64,000 nt of DNA from CAVPDE01 sp963707125 (GCA_963707125.1 CAVPOU010000023.1:124001-188000), one strand, 5' to 3'; positions 26,105 to 37,196 are shown, numbered from the stretch's first letter. The notes: generated from the letters alone by a model not told the origin. A program made the numbers and translations.

Positions 26105-26194
26105 GGCAAACCTCCTTTTGCCCAAGGCTTCTCTCTCCCCTTGGTATGAGCTTTAGGATCTTAGTCTGAAACTTCTCTGTACCATGCGGAGAAG

Positions 26195-26345
26195 CTAAAA
26201 ATCCGAAATCTGAAGCACGAAATCCGAAACAATGATGAAACTCCAATGACCAAAATTCAAAACAAGGACCGACAGAAGGACAGATTTTCATTTGTTTTAG
26301 TCATTTGAATTTTGGATTTTGAATTTGTTTCGGATTTCGAGATTC
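26195..26345. repeat. GAAATCCGAAAC-word hairpin
   Basis: The left arm carries CGAAATCCGAAAC and AATGACCAAAATTCAAAAC; the right arm carries GTCATTTGAATTTTGG and GTTTCGGATTTCG. Related elements occur at 49376-49450 and 52160-52395. It fills the gap between the CoA-transferase and MaoC genes. Confidence 0.65.
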
Positions 26346-26372
26346 GAATTTCTTCCCGGCCAATAACCTTTG

Positions 26373-26801
26373 TCAGAATTTAGGTCTTTTGGGCGGACTC
26401 ACGATCGCCTCTCCGTCCAGAACCAGCGTGCCCTCCTGATTGACGCACGTGGTCTTTGCCCTGATTCTCTTTGCCTCGGCCATGATCTCGAGGATTTCGA
26501 CCGAAGCGGTGATGGTGTCGCCCATGCGCACCGGAGCCAGAAAATTCAGCTCCTGCCGGATGTAAACGGTCCCCGGCCCAGGGAGCTTATTGCCGAGAAC
26601 TCCGGAGATCAGGCCTGCTAGCAGCATCCCGTGGACAATGCGTGTTTTGAAAAACGTCTTCTTTGCATACTCTTCATTGATGTGGGCAGGGTTGAGATCG
26701 CCGGTCACACCGGCGTAGAGGTACACGTCGGTTTCAGTGATCGTTTTTGAGAATTCCGCCCTGTCCCCCACCCGAAGCTCTTCAATGGTTTTCCCGATCA
26801 T
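26373..26801 (-). CDS. MaoC-family (R)-specific enoyl-CoA hydratase
   Basis: A 142-residue single hot-dog domain of the PhaJ type. The catalytic motif is GDLNPAH (34-40), giving D35 and H40, followed by the RIVHGML segment (54-60). It hydrates a trans-2-enoyl-CoA to the (R)-3-hydroxyacyl-CoA. It stands between the acetoacetyl-CoA synthetase and the CoA-transferase genes on one strand, with repeat-filled gaps on both sides. The length is typical. It could instead be a MaoC-fold protein of another pathway, but motif and context agree with acyl-CoA metabolism. Confidence 0.88.
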   Translation of the reverse strand: MIGKTIEELRVGDRAEFSKTITETDVYLYAGVTGDLNPAHINEEYAKKTFFKTRIVHGMLLAGLISGVLGNKLPGPGTVYIRQELNFLAPVRMGDTITASVEILEIMAEAKRIRAKTTCVNQEGTLVLDGEAIVSPPKRPKF

Positions 26802-26844
26802 AAATCACCTGCTGCTTTCTGCGCCGCAAACATCGCGGGTTCAC

Positions 26845-26952
26845 CTTTGCGCCGTGCGCCGTGCACCTCCCTTGCTTTTCTCCTTTTGCTTTGTCGCTTT
26901 GTGCCTTTGCCTCCTTTCTTTGTCCCTTTGTTCTTTGCCTTTGTCCCTTCTT
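26845..26952. repeat. CTTTGTCCC-word arm
   Basis: Reiterated CTTTGT words (GCTTTGTCGCTTTGTGCCTT, TTTGTCCCTTTGTTCTTTGC). This is the right-arm half of the GGGACAAAG family, without an obvious left arm. It lies between co-directional genes. Confidence 0.6.
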
Positions 26953-26954
26953 CG

Positions 26955-28910
<1,956 letters not shown>

Positions 28911-28984
28911 AGCTCATCCCCTCCATCCTTTAAGATTTGAATTTCCGTAACATTTTAGCTTTTTAAAATGGTCACGAGCAAAGG

Positions 28985-29025
28985 TCCCCCTCCCCTAACC
29001 CCTGCCACCAGGGGAGGGGAAGTGG
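28985..29025. repeat. CCCTCCCC/GGGGAGGGG hairpin
   Basis: CCCCTCCCC and GGGGAGGGG arms around TAACCCCTGCCACCA; one half of the two-hairpin unit seen at 5702-5804. Confidence 0.65.
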
Positions 29026-29042
29026 AAAAGGGAGCGCTGCTC

Positions 29043-29253
29043 GTAACTGCTCAGGTGTTTAGGCTGAAGGCTGAAGTCTATAAAACATCTCGCAAGGCAC
29101 GACTCAAGCCATTCAAGACCTCCTCGGTTTCTACGACCTTTGGTTCAATCAGAGATGAATCCTCGTTGGGCAAGAAGCCTAAACGCTTCACGCATGGTTT
29201 GTCCCTAAAAGCCCTCAGCCTTCAGTCTTCAGCCTATCTACCTGAGTAGTTAA
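29043..29253. repeat. Inverted-repeat element with GGCTGAAG words, copy 1
   Basis: The ends AACTGCTCAGGTGTTTAGGC and GCCTATCTACCTGAGTAGTT are inverted repeats of about 34 bp, each continuing into GCTGAAG words. The interior is about 140 bp. A second copy, in opposite orientation and with a different, shorter interior, is at 36986-37136. Confidence 0.65.
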
Positions 29254-29463
29254 ACCTGCTCTATAACATGGAGCAAATTCTATACCAACTATTGGCTCAT
29301 GGTGCAAGAAAAGTCAGGAAAGGGAGAAATCTTGCCCGGGGACGCCTAATCATATATAGTCTCCCCGTTGGCCAAACCTGGTTATCCTCAGGCCATGACC
29401 CGACCTCTTGAATACCGATGGCCTCCCGTCCAAGGGCGGGATCCTTTTAAGGACTTATCCAAG

Positions 29464-29520
29464 GTTGTAGGAGGGACCTCCTGGTTCCGATATCTTCGCA
29501 ACCGGGAGGTTGCTCCTACA
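29464..29520. repeat. GTAGGAG imperfect palindrome
   Basis: TTGTAGGAGGGACCTCCTGG pairs with CCGGGAGGTTGCTCCTACA around a short ATATC loop. It ends 17 bp before the flavoprotein gene start, so it is in its leader. Confidence 0.55.
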
Positions 29521-29536
29521 TAAGGATCAACATTTC

Positions 29537-30136
29537 ATGGCAAACATTTTGGCGATCTACGGGAGCCCTCGCAGAAAAGGCAACACGGCCCTGTTGCTCA
29601 AGAGGGCCGTAGAAGGGGCAAGGGAAGCGGGCGCGGATGTGGAGGAGATCGTGCTCCGCGATCTCAAGATGTCTCCCTGTCTCGAGATCTACGGCTGCAA
29701 AGAAACCGGACGCTGCGCGATCAAGGATGATTTTCAGGGCGTATACGATAAACTCCTGGCCTGTCAAGGCCTCATGCTCGCCTCGCCCATCTTCTTCTAC
29801 ACCGTGAGTGCCCATACCAAGATCCTTATGGACCGCTGTCAGTCCTTGTGGGTCAAGCGCTACTGGTTGGAAAAGACCCCTTTCGGGAAAAAGGAATTCA
29901 AGCGAAAGGGTCTGTTTATTTGCGCAGGAGCGACCAAAGGGAAAAGGCTTTTTGACGGAGTGCTGCTCACGGTTCGCTATTTCTTTGATGCGCTGGACAT
30001 GGAGCTTTGGAATTCCATGCTCTACCGCGAACTGGATTTTGAGGGAGATGTCCTGAAGCACCCGGAAGACCTTGAAGCAGCTTACACCGCAGGGAAGGAA
30101 TTCTCCCGTGCCCTCGGCGGTCACGATGCCACATGA
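29537..30136 (+). CDS. NADPH-dependent FMN reductase / flavodoxin-fold protein
   Basis: A 199-residue flavodoxin-like protein. The N-terminal GSPRRKGNT binds FMN phosphate. A cysteine-rich segment with CLEIYGC and C-A-I-KDDF follows, as in iron-sulfur flavoproteins and related NAD(P)H:FMN oxidoreductases, then ASPIFFY with the second FMN contact. It would act as a cytoplasmic electron-transfer or reductase enzyme. A distant relative is at 59360. The ATG at 29537 is preceded by AAGGA, whereas the frame upstream translates the palindrome. The gene stands alone, followed by the promoter of the second TRAP cluster. Confidence 0.8.
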   Translation: MANILAIYGSPRRKGNTALLLKRAVEGAREAGADVEEIVLRDLKMSPCLEIYGCKETGRCAIKDDFQGVYDKLLACQGLMLASPIFFYTVSAHTKILMDRCQSLWVKRYWLEKTPFGKKEFKRKGLFICAGATKGKRLFDGVLLTVRYFFDALDMELWNSMLYRELDFEGDVLKHPEDLEAAYTAGKEFSRALGGHDAT

Positions 30137-30202
30137 TGCGCAAGGCTTTCAGGCATTCTTCTGGTATGTAGGGTTTTGCCGCAACCGAATCATCGTTAAC
30201 TA

Positions 30203-30231
30203 TTGACATAGGAAAACGGTTTTCCTATACT
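30203..30231 (+). promoter_or_regulatory. Promoter with palindromic operator before the second TRAP cluster
   Basis: TTGACA (30203-30208), a 17-nt spacer and TATACT (30226-30231) make a near-consensus sigma-70 promoter. A perfect palindrome fills the spacer: ATAGGAAAAC (30208-30217), one centre base, GTTTTCCTAT (30219-30228). A repressor bound there would block RNA polymerase. GGAAA...TTTCC palindromes are typical of IclR-family repressors (IclR, AllR), and an IclR-family gene lies at 37269. Confidence 0.8.
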
Positions 30232-30316
30232 CAAGCTCCATTCCAAAAAAGGCAATTCCGTACAAGTTGATAGTCGCACACCGAATAACCCTAAACCATC
30301 AAAAGGAGAAGGCCAC

Positions 30317-31510
30317 ATGACCAAGAGAACTGACCAAACCGGAAAAGATGTAAAAAACACCAAAACTCAGACCGGAGTCTCCAGGCGGAAGTTCCTGGCC
30401 TCAGCAGCGCTTGCAACCGGCGGCGCGGCCGCGACGCTGGGCTTCCCAGCGATCTTGAAGGCGCAGGGGCCGATCTCGATGCGCTGGCAGAGCACCTGGC
30501 CAACCAAGGACATTTTCCACGAATACGCCCTCGACTTCGCCAAGAAGGTCAACGACATGACCGGCGGCGATCTCAAGATCGAGGTGCTGCCTGCGGGCGC
30601 CGTGGTGCCGGCCTTCAATCTGCTGGACGCGGTGTCCAAGGGAACGCTCGACGGCGGCCACGGCGTGCTGGTTTACCACTACGGCAAGCAGAAGCCCTGG
30701 CCTTGTGGGGCTCGAGCCCAGCTTTCGGCATGGATGCCAACATGCTGCTCGCCTGGCACAAGTACGGCGGCGGCAAGGAGCTGCTCGCAAAGATCTATGC
30801 GTCCATCGGCGCCAACGTGGTATCCTTCCTCTACGGCCCGATGGCGACCCAGCCCCTGGGCTGGTTCAAGAAGCCTATCACCAAGGTGGATGACTTCAAG
30901 GGCCTGAAATTCCGCACCGTGGGCATTTCGATCGACCTGTTCACCGGCCTTGGGCGCGGCGGTGAACGCGCTGCCCGGCGGCGAAATCGTGCCGGCCCTG
31001 GACCGCGGGCCTGCTGGACGGGGCGGAGTTCAACAACGCCTCCTCCGACCGCCTGCTCGGCTTCTCCGACGTGTCGAAGGTGTGCATGCTCCAGAGCTAC
31101 CACCAGAACGCGGAGCAGTTCGAGATCCTGTTCAACAAGGACAAATTCAATGCGCTTCCGGCCAAAATGAAGGCCATCATCGATAACGCCGTGGAAGCGG
31201 CCTCTGCAGACATGTGGTGGAAGTCGATCGACCGCTACTCCAAGGACTACATCGAGCTGCAGACCAAGGACAAGGTCAAGATGTACAAGACGCCCGACGC
31301 GATCCTGCAGAAGCAGCTCGAGATCTTCGACGAGGTCATGGAGAAGTATTCGGCCAAGAACCCCCTGTTCAAGGAGATCTCGAATCGCAGAAGGCATTTG
31401 CCAAGCGTGCGGTGAGCTGGGACATGGATACCAACGTGAGCCGGCGCATGGCCTATAACCATTACTTCGGCCCCAAGAAGGCTCCGGCGGCACCGGCTAA
31501 GAAAGGCTAA
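30317..31510 (+). pseudogene. TRAP substrate-binding protein, broken by about four frameshifts
   Basis: Conceptual repair gives a complete TakP-like DctP protein. A Tat signal (SRRKFLASAA) is followed by MRWQSTWPT, ALPGGEIVPALDRG, LDGAEFNNASSDR and SYHQNAEQFEILFNK. The frame changes near 30697, 30955, 31008 and 31383. Codon use is noticeably richer in third-position G and C than in neighbouring genes. The strong promoter, AAAGGAGAAGG ribosome site and intact order dctP-dctQ-dctM show a once-functional import operon for a small carboxylate. The frameshifts may be decay or sequencing error in a G+C-rich stretch. The text of the protein itself is well conserved between breaks, which favours error or very recent inactivation. 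Confidence 0.8.
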
Positions 31511-31627
31511 CGATTTCACTGCATCACCCGTCAGCCATGAACTCAGGGTGCTTTCGACGTCACTGAGCAGGTCAGCCATCCGGGCGCCGGCCGCGTCCGG
31601 GTGGCTGATTTTCAAAGAGGATCGAGT

Positions 31628-32256
31628 ATGCAGAAATTGCTGCTCACTATCGACAAGATCAGCACCTTTGTCGGGAAGACCTTTTCCTGGCTCATCGTGT
31701 CGCTCACCTTCCTCATCACCTACGAGGTGTTCTCCCGCTATGCGCTGGATGCGCCGCATGCCTGGGCCTTCGACATCATGCTCCAGATGTACGGGACCCT
31801 GTTCATGATGGCGGGCGCCTATACCCTCTCGAAGAACGGCATGGTCCGCGGCGACGTCCTTTACGGTTTCTTACCGCAGCGAGGTGCAGGCCGTCATTCG
31901 ACCTGACGCTTTACATCATCTTCTTCCTTCCCGGGGTGACCGCGCTCTGCTGGGCCGGTTACAAATATGCCGGAGAGTCCTGGGCCATCTGGGAGCATTC
32001 GAGCATCACCGCCGAGGGCCCGCCGATCTACCACTTCAAGACCATCATTCCCATCGCCGGGGTTTTCATACTCATGCAGGGCATCGTCGAAATCATCCGC
32101 TGCGTCCGCTGCCTAAAGGACGGCCGGTGGCCCTCTCGCGTTGAGGACGTGGAGGAGGTGGATGTCGACAAGCTGAAGGAAATGGTGCACGTCAAGGACG
32201 AGGATATCGCCAAGCTCGATGAGTTCGTGATGGCCAAGAAAGGGGGTGACCGATGA
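31628..32256 (+). pseudogene. TRAP small permease DctQ, frameshifted
   Basis: The N-terminal half (from ATG 31628, after GAGGATCGA) shows FLITYEVFSRYALDAPHAWAFD, the DctQ hallmark. The frame changes between about 31880 and 31910, where VQAVIDLTLYIIFFLPG would continue in other frames. The second half (GYKYAGESWAIWEHSS onward) is intact and ends in an unusually long charged tail of about 45 residues. The stop overlaps the dctM start by 4 nt. Confidence 0.75.
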
Positions 32257-34234
32257 GAAAAGAAGCCTGGTTCGGATTCTCCATTATGGCCATCGTGGTG
32301 ATCCTGGTATTCTGGATATTGCCCGCGCCCTCCCAGATGACCAACGGCCACCTGGGCCTGCTCATGCTGGCCATGATCGTCATGGCGATCATGCTCGGCT
32401 TTCCCACGGCCTTCACGCTGATGGGCATGGGCACGATGTTCGCCTTTTTTTCCTATTACAGCGAGAATCCGTCGACAGCGCTGACTCATACTCTCGACCT
32501 GATGGTGCTGCGCGCCTATGCGGTCATGAACAACGACGTGCTGATCTCGGTCCCCCTGTTCGTCTTCATGGGGTATCTCGTTGAACGCTCCAACCTGATC
32601 GCCATGCTGTTCAAGAGCCTCCACCTGGCCACCTCGCGCATCCCCGGATCCCTGGCCGTTGCAACCATTGTCACCTGCGCGATCTTCGCCACCGCCTCCG
32701 GGATCATCGGCGCGGTGGTGACGCTGATGGGCCTGCTCGCGTTTCCGTCCATGCTCAAGGCCGGGTACAGCATCAGGCTCTCGGCGGGGGTCTGTGACTG
32801 CAGGCGGCACCCTCGGCATCTTGATCCCGCCCTCGGTTCTGCTCATCCTCTACGGCGCCACCGCCGGCGTGTCGGTGGTCCAGCTTTACGCCGGCGCTTT
32901 CTTCCCCGGCATTATGCTGGCCGGGCTTTACGTCGTCTACGTCATCATCTCCGCGAAAATCAGTCCCAGCTCGCGCCGCCCCTCTCCGAGGAGGACGCAG
33001 TGCGTCGATCTGCCCAAATTCGCGGAAGTGATCTCTAAGACTTCGGGCAACAATGTCGTGGTCGGGCTGATCGTGCGATCAAGGGCAAGCGCAACGCCGA
33101 TGTGCCGATGCAGACATTGCTCACCAACCTGATCATTGCGATCCTGCCGCTGGCGGCGGCTGCGCTTCCTTGGTCCCGCTCTATTCGTCGACCGCTCCCG
33201 AAGAGGTGGTGCGCCGAGGGCGTGCAGGCGATGGGCATTGCGGCGACAGCGACGGGGGAAACAGAGGCTGACGGTGGCGAGGGCGGTCTGCAGGAACCGG
33301 AAGGAGCCGGCGGGCGCAGGAACCGCCGGCCGAAGCCGAGCAGGCGGCGCAGTCGCCCCGGCCGACGGCCGAAGCGCGAAGGCCGCCGCCGGGCAAACGG
33401 CGGAAGCGGCGCGACCGCAGATGCGCGGCTGAGCGAACTTCCGTTCCCCTCTGGTTACTGGATTACGTCGGCATTTTCGCGGGGGACTGGTGGTTGTTCT
33501 ACGCGATTCTCACCTTTGACCGGCTCGAGATCTTCAAGATGCTGCTGGGGTCCTTCTTCCCGCTGGCAATCATCATCCTGGGGGTGCTCGGCATATTGTC
33601 GTCGGGCTGGCAACTCCTACTGAGGCGGCGGCCATGGGCGCATTCGGAGGTTTCATTCTGGCTGCGGTCTATAAACAGCTCAACTTCCGGGTGTGTCAAG
33701 GAATCGGTCTTCCTCAGTGCAAAAACCAGGGCCATGGTGTGCTGGCTCTTCGTGGGATCAGGCATTTTCGCAGCGGCCTTCGCATTGCTCGGCGGCCAAG
33801 AGATCGTCAACAATTGGGTGAAATCGCTCGATATGACTCCGCTGCAGTTCATGATCCTGGCGCAAGTCATCATCTTCCTCCTGGGCTGGCCGTTGGAATG
33901 GACAGAGATCATTATCATCTTCATGCCGATCTTCCTGCCCCTCCTCTCCCACTTCGACATCAACCCGCTTTTCTTCGGCTTACTGGTGGCGCTCAACCTG
34001 CAGACGGCCTTTCTCTCACCGCCTGTGGCTATGGCCGCGTTCTACCTGAAAGGCGTGTCGCCCCCGCACGTGACGCTGAACCAGATCTTCCTTGGGATGA
34101 TGCCCTACATGGTGATCCAGATATTCGCCATATTTTTGCTGTATATGTTCCCGCAGATCGGCTTGTGGCTGCCGTCTCTGGCGTACCAATTGATGAGCGG
34201 TTCGCGCCGGGATTTCGGAGCGGGGGCGTCATGA
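32253..34234 (+). pseudogene. TRAP large permease DctM with long Ala/Pro/Glu-rich insert, multiply frameshifted
   Basis: The segments FPTAFTLMGMG, AGGTLGILIPPS, LATPTEAAAMGAF and FLSPPVAMAAFYLKG, in order, show a complete DctM. They lie in at least three frames, with breaks near 32790, 32960, 33065, several between 33180 and 33440, and near 33600 and 33700. Between about 33190 and 33430 the best-fitting frames encode an Ala/Glu/Gly-rich low-complexity stretch, a linker loop seen in some large DctM proteins. The repaired length would be about 650 residues against about 430-450 usually. High G+C sets this cluster apart from its surroundings. Confidence 0.75.
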
Positions 34235-34291
34235 ATCTGACGGTTCGGTGTAAATGGAGATAGTCATACAACCTACGTCAGGAGGAAAAAG

Positions 34292-34477
34292 GTGCGACAT
34301 TTTTTACTTATGAGCGGCACTATCGCTGGTAATTTCATTCTGTGGGCGTTGATCACCATACTGCCCGTGCATGCAATGATCATGTTTTGTCTTGCGATTG
34401 CCGTGGGTTGTCTCATGATTTCCGTCATGGTGCACTTCGGGAAAGCAGCGGATAATGAGCCGACCGCTAAGGGTTGA
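34292..34477 (+). CDS. Small two-helix membrane protein
   Basis: A 61-residue protein beginning with GTG directly after a strong GGAGGAAAAAG site. It has two hydrophobic segments (about 4-21 and 27-47) and a short charged tail. No family is recognised. It follows the broken dctM by 57 bp on the same strand, so it probably belonged to that operon. Confidence 0.5.
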   Translation: MRHFLLMSGTIAGNFILWALITILPVHAMIMFCLAIAVGCLMISVMVHFGKAADNEPTAKG

Positions 34478-34548
34478 TCTAAGCGAACCGACGCCGGTCA
34501 GCGCAGGATATCCCGATTTCCTGAATGACGTATACAGGGAGGTTGAGG

Positions 34549-34782
34549 ATGTGGGAAAAGCTGGGTGGGCTCGCTACCATAGGTGTTGCAGTTACGGTGT
34601 TGTGTCTTATCAGTGTTTTCGAGCCGCCGACATACGTCCAAATTATCTGTGCGATTGGACGGCACTCCGGAAACCCTCGTTTCCGGATTCGTTTCATTTC
34701 ACCTTCTCCTGCAACTCCTTTTTTTGCTTTTCCCACCTCGGCCCGAACTTGGCGCTGTAATAAGCCTCGGCCCAGCCCATAA
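34549..34782 (+). CDS. Possible small single-span protein
   Basis: ATG at 34549 follows AGGGAGGTTGAGG. The first 37 residues (MWEKLGGLATIGVAVTVLCL and on) form one membrane helix and look like a real small protein. The rest translates antisense of the response-regulator gene at 34694, so the 3' end is probably lost or the frame is chance. It may mark the edge of the G+C-rich segment. Confidence 0.25.
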   Translation: MWEKLGGLATIGVAVTVLCLISVFEPPTYVQIICAIGRHSGNPRFRIRFISPSPATPFFAFPTSARTWRCNKPRPSP

Positions 34783-35179
34783 ACGGCATCCAGGTGCTCT
34801 TTCCCTTCTTCTTTGCGTCCAGAATATTCGTCAGAATGGTCTCCATCTCAGCAATTTTGTCCTTCGGCACATAGTAGGCAGCCCCGCCCTTAAAGGACTT
34901 CATGGTGTCCTCAGGGCTGAGGGCATGGGCCGTGAGCATCACGGCGGTGACCTTCTTTGCAACGGCTATTTCCAGGAGTTCGTATCCATTGACTCCCATG
35001 ATGTCCAGGACAGCCATATCAAAGGACTGCGTTTCCAGTTGCCGCTTGGCCTCCTCAAAGCTCCTGGCCTTCACCACCTTGCACATGGAGAGCAAGTCTT
35101 CCAGCGTGTCCAGGACGTCCGGTTCATCGTCCACGATAAGTATCTTCTTGCCTTTCAACATATCCTCTTTTCCGCCCAT
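34694..35179 (-). CDS. Receiver-domain-only response regulator, second copy
   Basis: A 161-residue paralogue of the protein at 21499, with the same VDDEPD, VLDIMG, MLTAHALSP and VPKDK receiver landmarks. Its tail also has the aromatic pattern (STWMPFMGWAEAYYSAKFGPRW), though the sequence has drifted. Two near-twin receivers without output domain, 13 kb apart, suggest a phosphorelay or allosteric docking role shared by both. GGGAGGTG precedes the ATG. The region upstream is filled by nested palindromes. Confidence 0.85.
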   Translation of the reverse strand: MGGKEDMLKGKKILIVDDEPDVLDTLEDLLSMCKVVKARSFEEAKRQLETQSFDMAVLDIMGVNGYELLEIAVAKKVTAVMLTAHALSPEDTMKSFKGGAAYYVPKDKIAEMETILTNILDAKKKGKSTWMPFMGWAEAYYSAKFGPRWEKQKKELQEKVK

Positions 35180-35278
35180 AACACCTCCCTCCGTTTAATT
35201 GCACACAGGTTGCTGATGAATTTCAGGTTTCTTTCCACTCCCCGGCCATTACTTATTCAACCCTTAAAAGACAGCCAG

Positions 35279-35470
35279 GTTAGCGCTTTCGTAGAAAGTC
35301 TGCTCAAGCATTCCGTTCGTGGTTCGATACCCCTTCGACCTGCTCAGGGCGGTGAGCCAAGTCGAACCGCTCACCATGAACGGAAAATCAAATACGTAAA
35401 GTTCTTATGATCCGTTCACCCTGAGGTATCGAAGGTTGAACGGTGCCTTTTGCAAAGGCTTCAATATTGA
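35279..35470. repeat. Nested palindromic element B (GGTATCGAA core)
   Basis: Outer arms GCGCTTTCGTAGAAAGTC and GCCTTTTGCAAAGGCTTCAA enclose GTTCGTGGTTCGATACC and GGTATCGAAGG, the same inner module as element A, with a further nested GGTTCGAxx pair. Confidence 0.65.
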
Positions 35471-35617
35471 TGCGTTGGTAAAAAGTCCTGCGGTGCGGAT
35501 CTGTCATTTCGACCGCAGGGAGAAATCTTTCCTTTTCAGCGTGTTAGTAATTCAAGATTTCTCGCTTCGCTCGAAATGACATGAAAATGGGACTTTTTAC
35601 TAGACCATCAATATTGA
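35461..35617. repeat. Nested palindromic element C (CATTTCGA core)
   Basis: Outer arms TCAATATTGATGCGTTGGTA and its near-complement TAGACCATCAATATTGA extend into AAAAAGTCC/GGACTTTTT, about 29 bp in all. Inside lie GTCATTTCGACCGCAGGGAG and CTCGCTTCGCTCGAAATGAC, the family found beside the GIY-YIG gene. Confidence 0.75.
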
Positions 35618-35643
35618 CTGCTCAATGTTCAATGTCCAATGCT

Positions 35644-36604
35644 TCAGGCCACGCGGTCGCCGGGTTCGCGGCCTGCGAAGAATGCGTCCAGGTTGTCCAG
35701 GGCCCGGAATCCCATGGCGTCGCGGGTCTCTTTGGTGGCGCTGCCGATGTGGGGCATCAGGAAGGTGTTCGGCAGTTCCCGGTACCGAGGGTCAATGTTG
35801 GGCTCGTTGTTGAACACATCAAGACCGGCGGCAGCCACCTTGCCGGATTTCAACGCCGTAATCAGCGCGTCGTCGTCGACGACCGCGCCGCGGCTGGCGT
35901 TGACGACGATGGCGCCGTCCGGGAGCAGTGCAATCCGCTCGGCATTGAGCATGCGCTGGGTCTGCGGCGTTGATACGCAATGGAACGCCAGAAAATCGCA
36001 ATAGCGGCATGAGATCTTCGGGTGTGGGATGGAAGATCGCGCCTTCTTCCTGCTCCGGCGCAAGCCGGTGGAGATCGTGATAGTGGATCGTCATGTCAAA
36101 CCCCCGGGCCCGCCGCGCCGTGACCCGGCCGACACGCCCTAGACCCACGATGCCGAGCCGCTTGCCGGTCACCTGGGTCCCCACCATGAAGCTGGGGCTC
36201 CAGTCCCGCCAGGTTCGGGTCCGCACCAGACGCTCCCCTTCGGAGGCACGCCGGGCTGCGCCCAGCATGAGCATGATGGCCACCTCGGCCGTGGCATCGG
36301 AGAGGACGTCCGGGGTGTTGGTCACCACCAGCCCACGGCGTTTTGCCGCCTCGATGTCCACATGGTCGAATCCCACCGAGTAGTTGGCGATGATGCGGAC
36401 GCTCCAGGGGAGTCGCTCGATGACCTGGGCCGAGAAGCGCTCCGTGTGACATGGAAGGATCGCATCAGCACCGGCGGCGCTCTCGATCAGCTCATCACTG
36501 GAGAAAAGGTGGTCATCGGGGTTAAGCCGGGGTTGGTAATCGCGGCGGAGGCGTTCCTCCACAGCGGCCGGCAATTTTCGTGTGACCAAAACGACGGGTT
36601 TCAT
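35644..36604 (-). CDS. D-isomer-specific 2-hydroxyacid dehydrogenase (glyoxylate/hydroxypyruvate reductase-like), one frameshift
   Basis: Two frames together give a complete protein of about 320 residues. The first (36604 to about 36000) holds the N-terminal half with NYSVGFDHVD and the NAD motif GLGRVGR. The second (to 35644) holds VNASRGAVVDDDAL, LDVFNNEP with the catalytic glutamate, and LMPHIGSAT with the catalytic histidine. The frame changes near 36000. It would reduce glyoxylate to glycolate or hydroxypyruvate to glycerate, matching the glyoxylate theme. It shares high G+C and a frame break with the TRAP cluster at 30.3-34.2 kb, so the two probably have one origin or the same sequence-quality problem. 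AGGAG precedes the ATG. Confidence 0.8.
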
Positions 36605-36827
36605 CTCAGATCTCCTGTCTTTTTGTGCAATACTGTCAAGAGCAGTGTCCCCTCTCCCCTTTCACCCCCACCCTTTTCCCTCCCCCCTCAAGGGGGAGGG
36701 TTGTCTTTGTCTTCTTGAGGGGTTGACATCGGTTTTTCATAAAAATTTTTGCAGTACCTTTTGTTGTGACGCGAAGTATACGAAATACCCTCTGGCCGGT
36801 CAAGAACGAAGACACCGGATCATTTCA

Positions 36828-36972
36828 CATTGATGCATTCGTAAAAGTCCCCATGGTCGTCACTCCCGCGAAGGCGGGAGTCCAGAACTTCTTGAATTTC
36901 CTGGATTCCCGTTTTCACGGGAATGACAGAAAGGGACGTTTTCGGACTTTTTACATGGTCGTCAACATTGCG
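36828..36972. repeat. Nested palindromic element D (CCCGCGAAGGCGGGA core)
   Basis: Outer arms TTGATGCATTCGTAAAAGTC and GGACTTTTTACATGGTCGTC match elements A and C. The inner module is GTCACTCCCGCGAAGGCGGG paired with GTTTTCACGGGAATGACAG. The same inner module occurs alone at 56045-56115. Confidence 0.7.
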
Positions 36973-36985
36973 CATTGAAGATTGG

Positions 36986-37136
36986 TAACTACTCAGGTAG
37001 ATAGACTGAAGGAAAAGACATGCGCGACCACACAAAGCCAAGATCGTTTGGATACGTTGGCAGGTGATTGTGTCACGGATGATCATTATTGCCCTTCAGT
37101 CTTCAGCCTTCAGCCTAAACACCTGAGCAGTTAGAG
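36986..37136. repeat. Inverted-repeat element with CTTCAGCC words, copy 2
   Basis: TAACTACTCAGGTAGATAG at the left is the complement of the right end of copy 1 (29219-29253), and CAGCCTAAACACCTGAGCAG at the right is the complement of its left end. It is therefore inverted relative to copy 1, with an unrelated 73-bp interior. Confidence 0.65.
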
Positions 37137-37196
37137 TCAATGAACAATGACCAATGTTAAACGATAAATGGCTGGGCGAAAGCCCAGCAATAGGTC

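Larger units (their letters stand above)
28911..29536. other. Intergenic region of 626 bp between divergent genes
   Basis: No protein-coding gene is supported. It holds a G/C hairpin (28985-29025), the inverted-repeat element at 29043-29253 and an imperfect palindrome at 29464-29520 whose arms read TTGTAGGAG and CTCCTACA. Confidence 0.5.
35180..35643. other. Intergenic region of 464 bp holding two nested palindromic elements
   Basis: Nothing protein-coding is supported. Elements B (35279-35470) and C (35461-35617) abut and share the TCAATATTGA end. Confidence 0.6.
36605..37196. other. Intergenic region between divergent genes
   Basis: No gene is supported. It contains a CCCTCCCCC hairpin (36655-36715), nested element D (36828-36972), the inverted-repeat element copy 2 (36986-37136) and a GCTGGGC-GAAA-GCCCAGC stem-loop at 37171-37188 just before the IclR promoter. 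Confidence 0.55.

Noticed and set aside
30317..34234. Programmed frameshifting in the second TRAP cluster
   Set aside because: Too many breaks, at unrelated sequences and in both directions, across three genes; error or decay is simpler.
37171..37188. GCTGGGC-GAAA-GCCCAGC stem-loop as a terminator
   Set aside because: No T-run on either strand and no gene end nearby; left as an unexplained hairpin.
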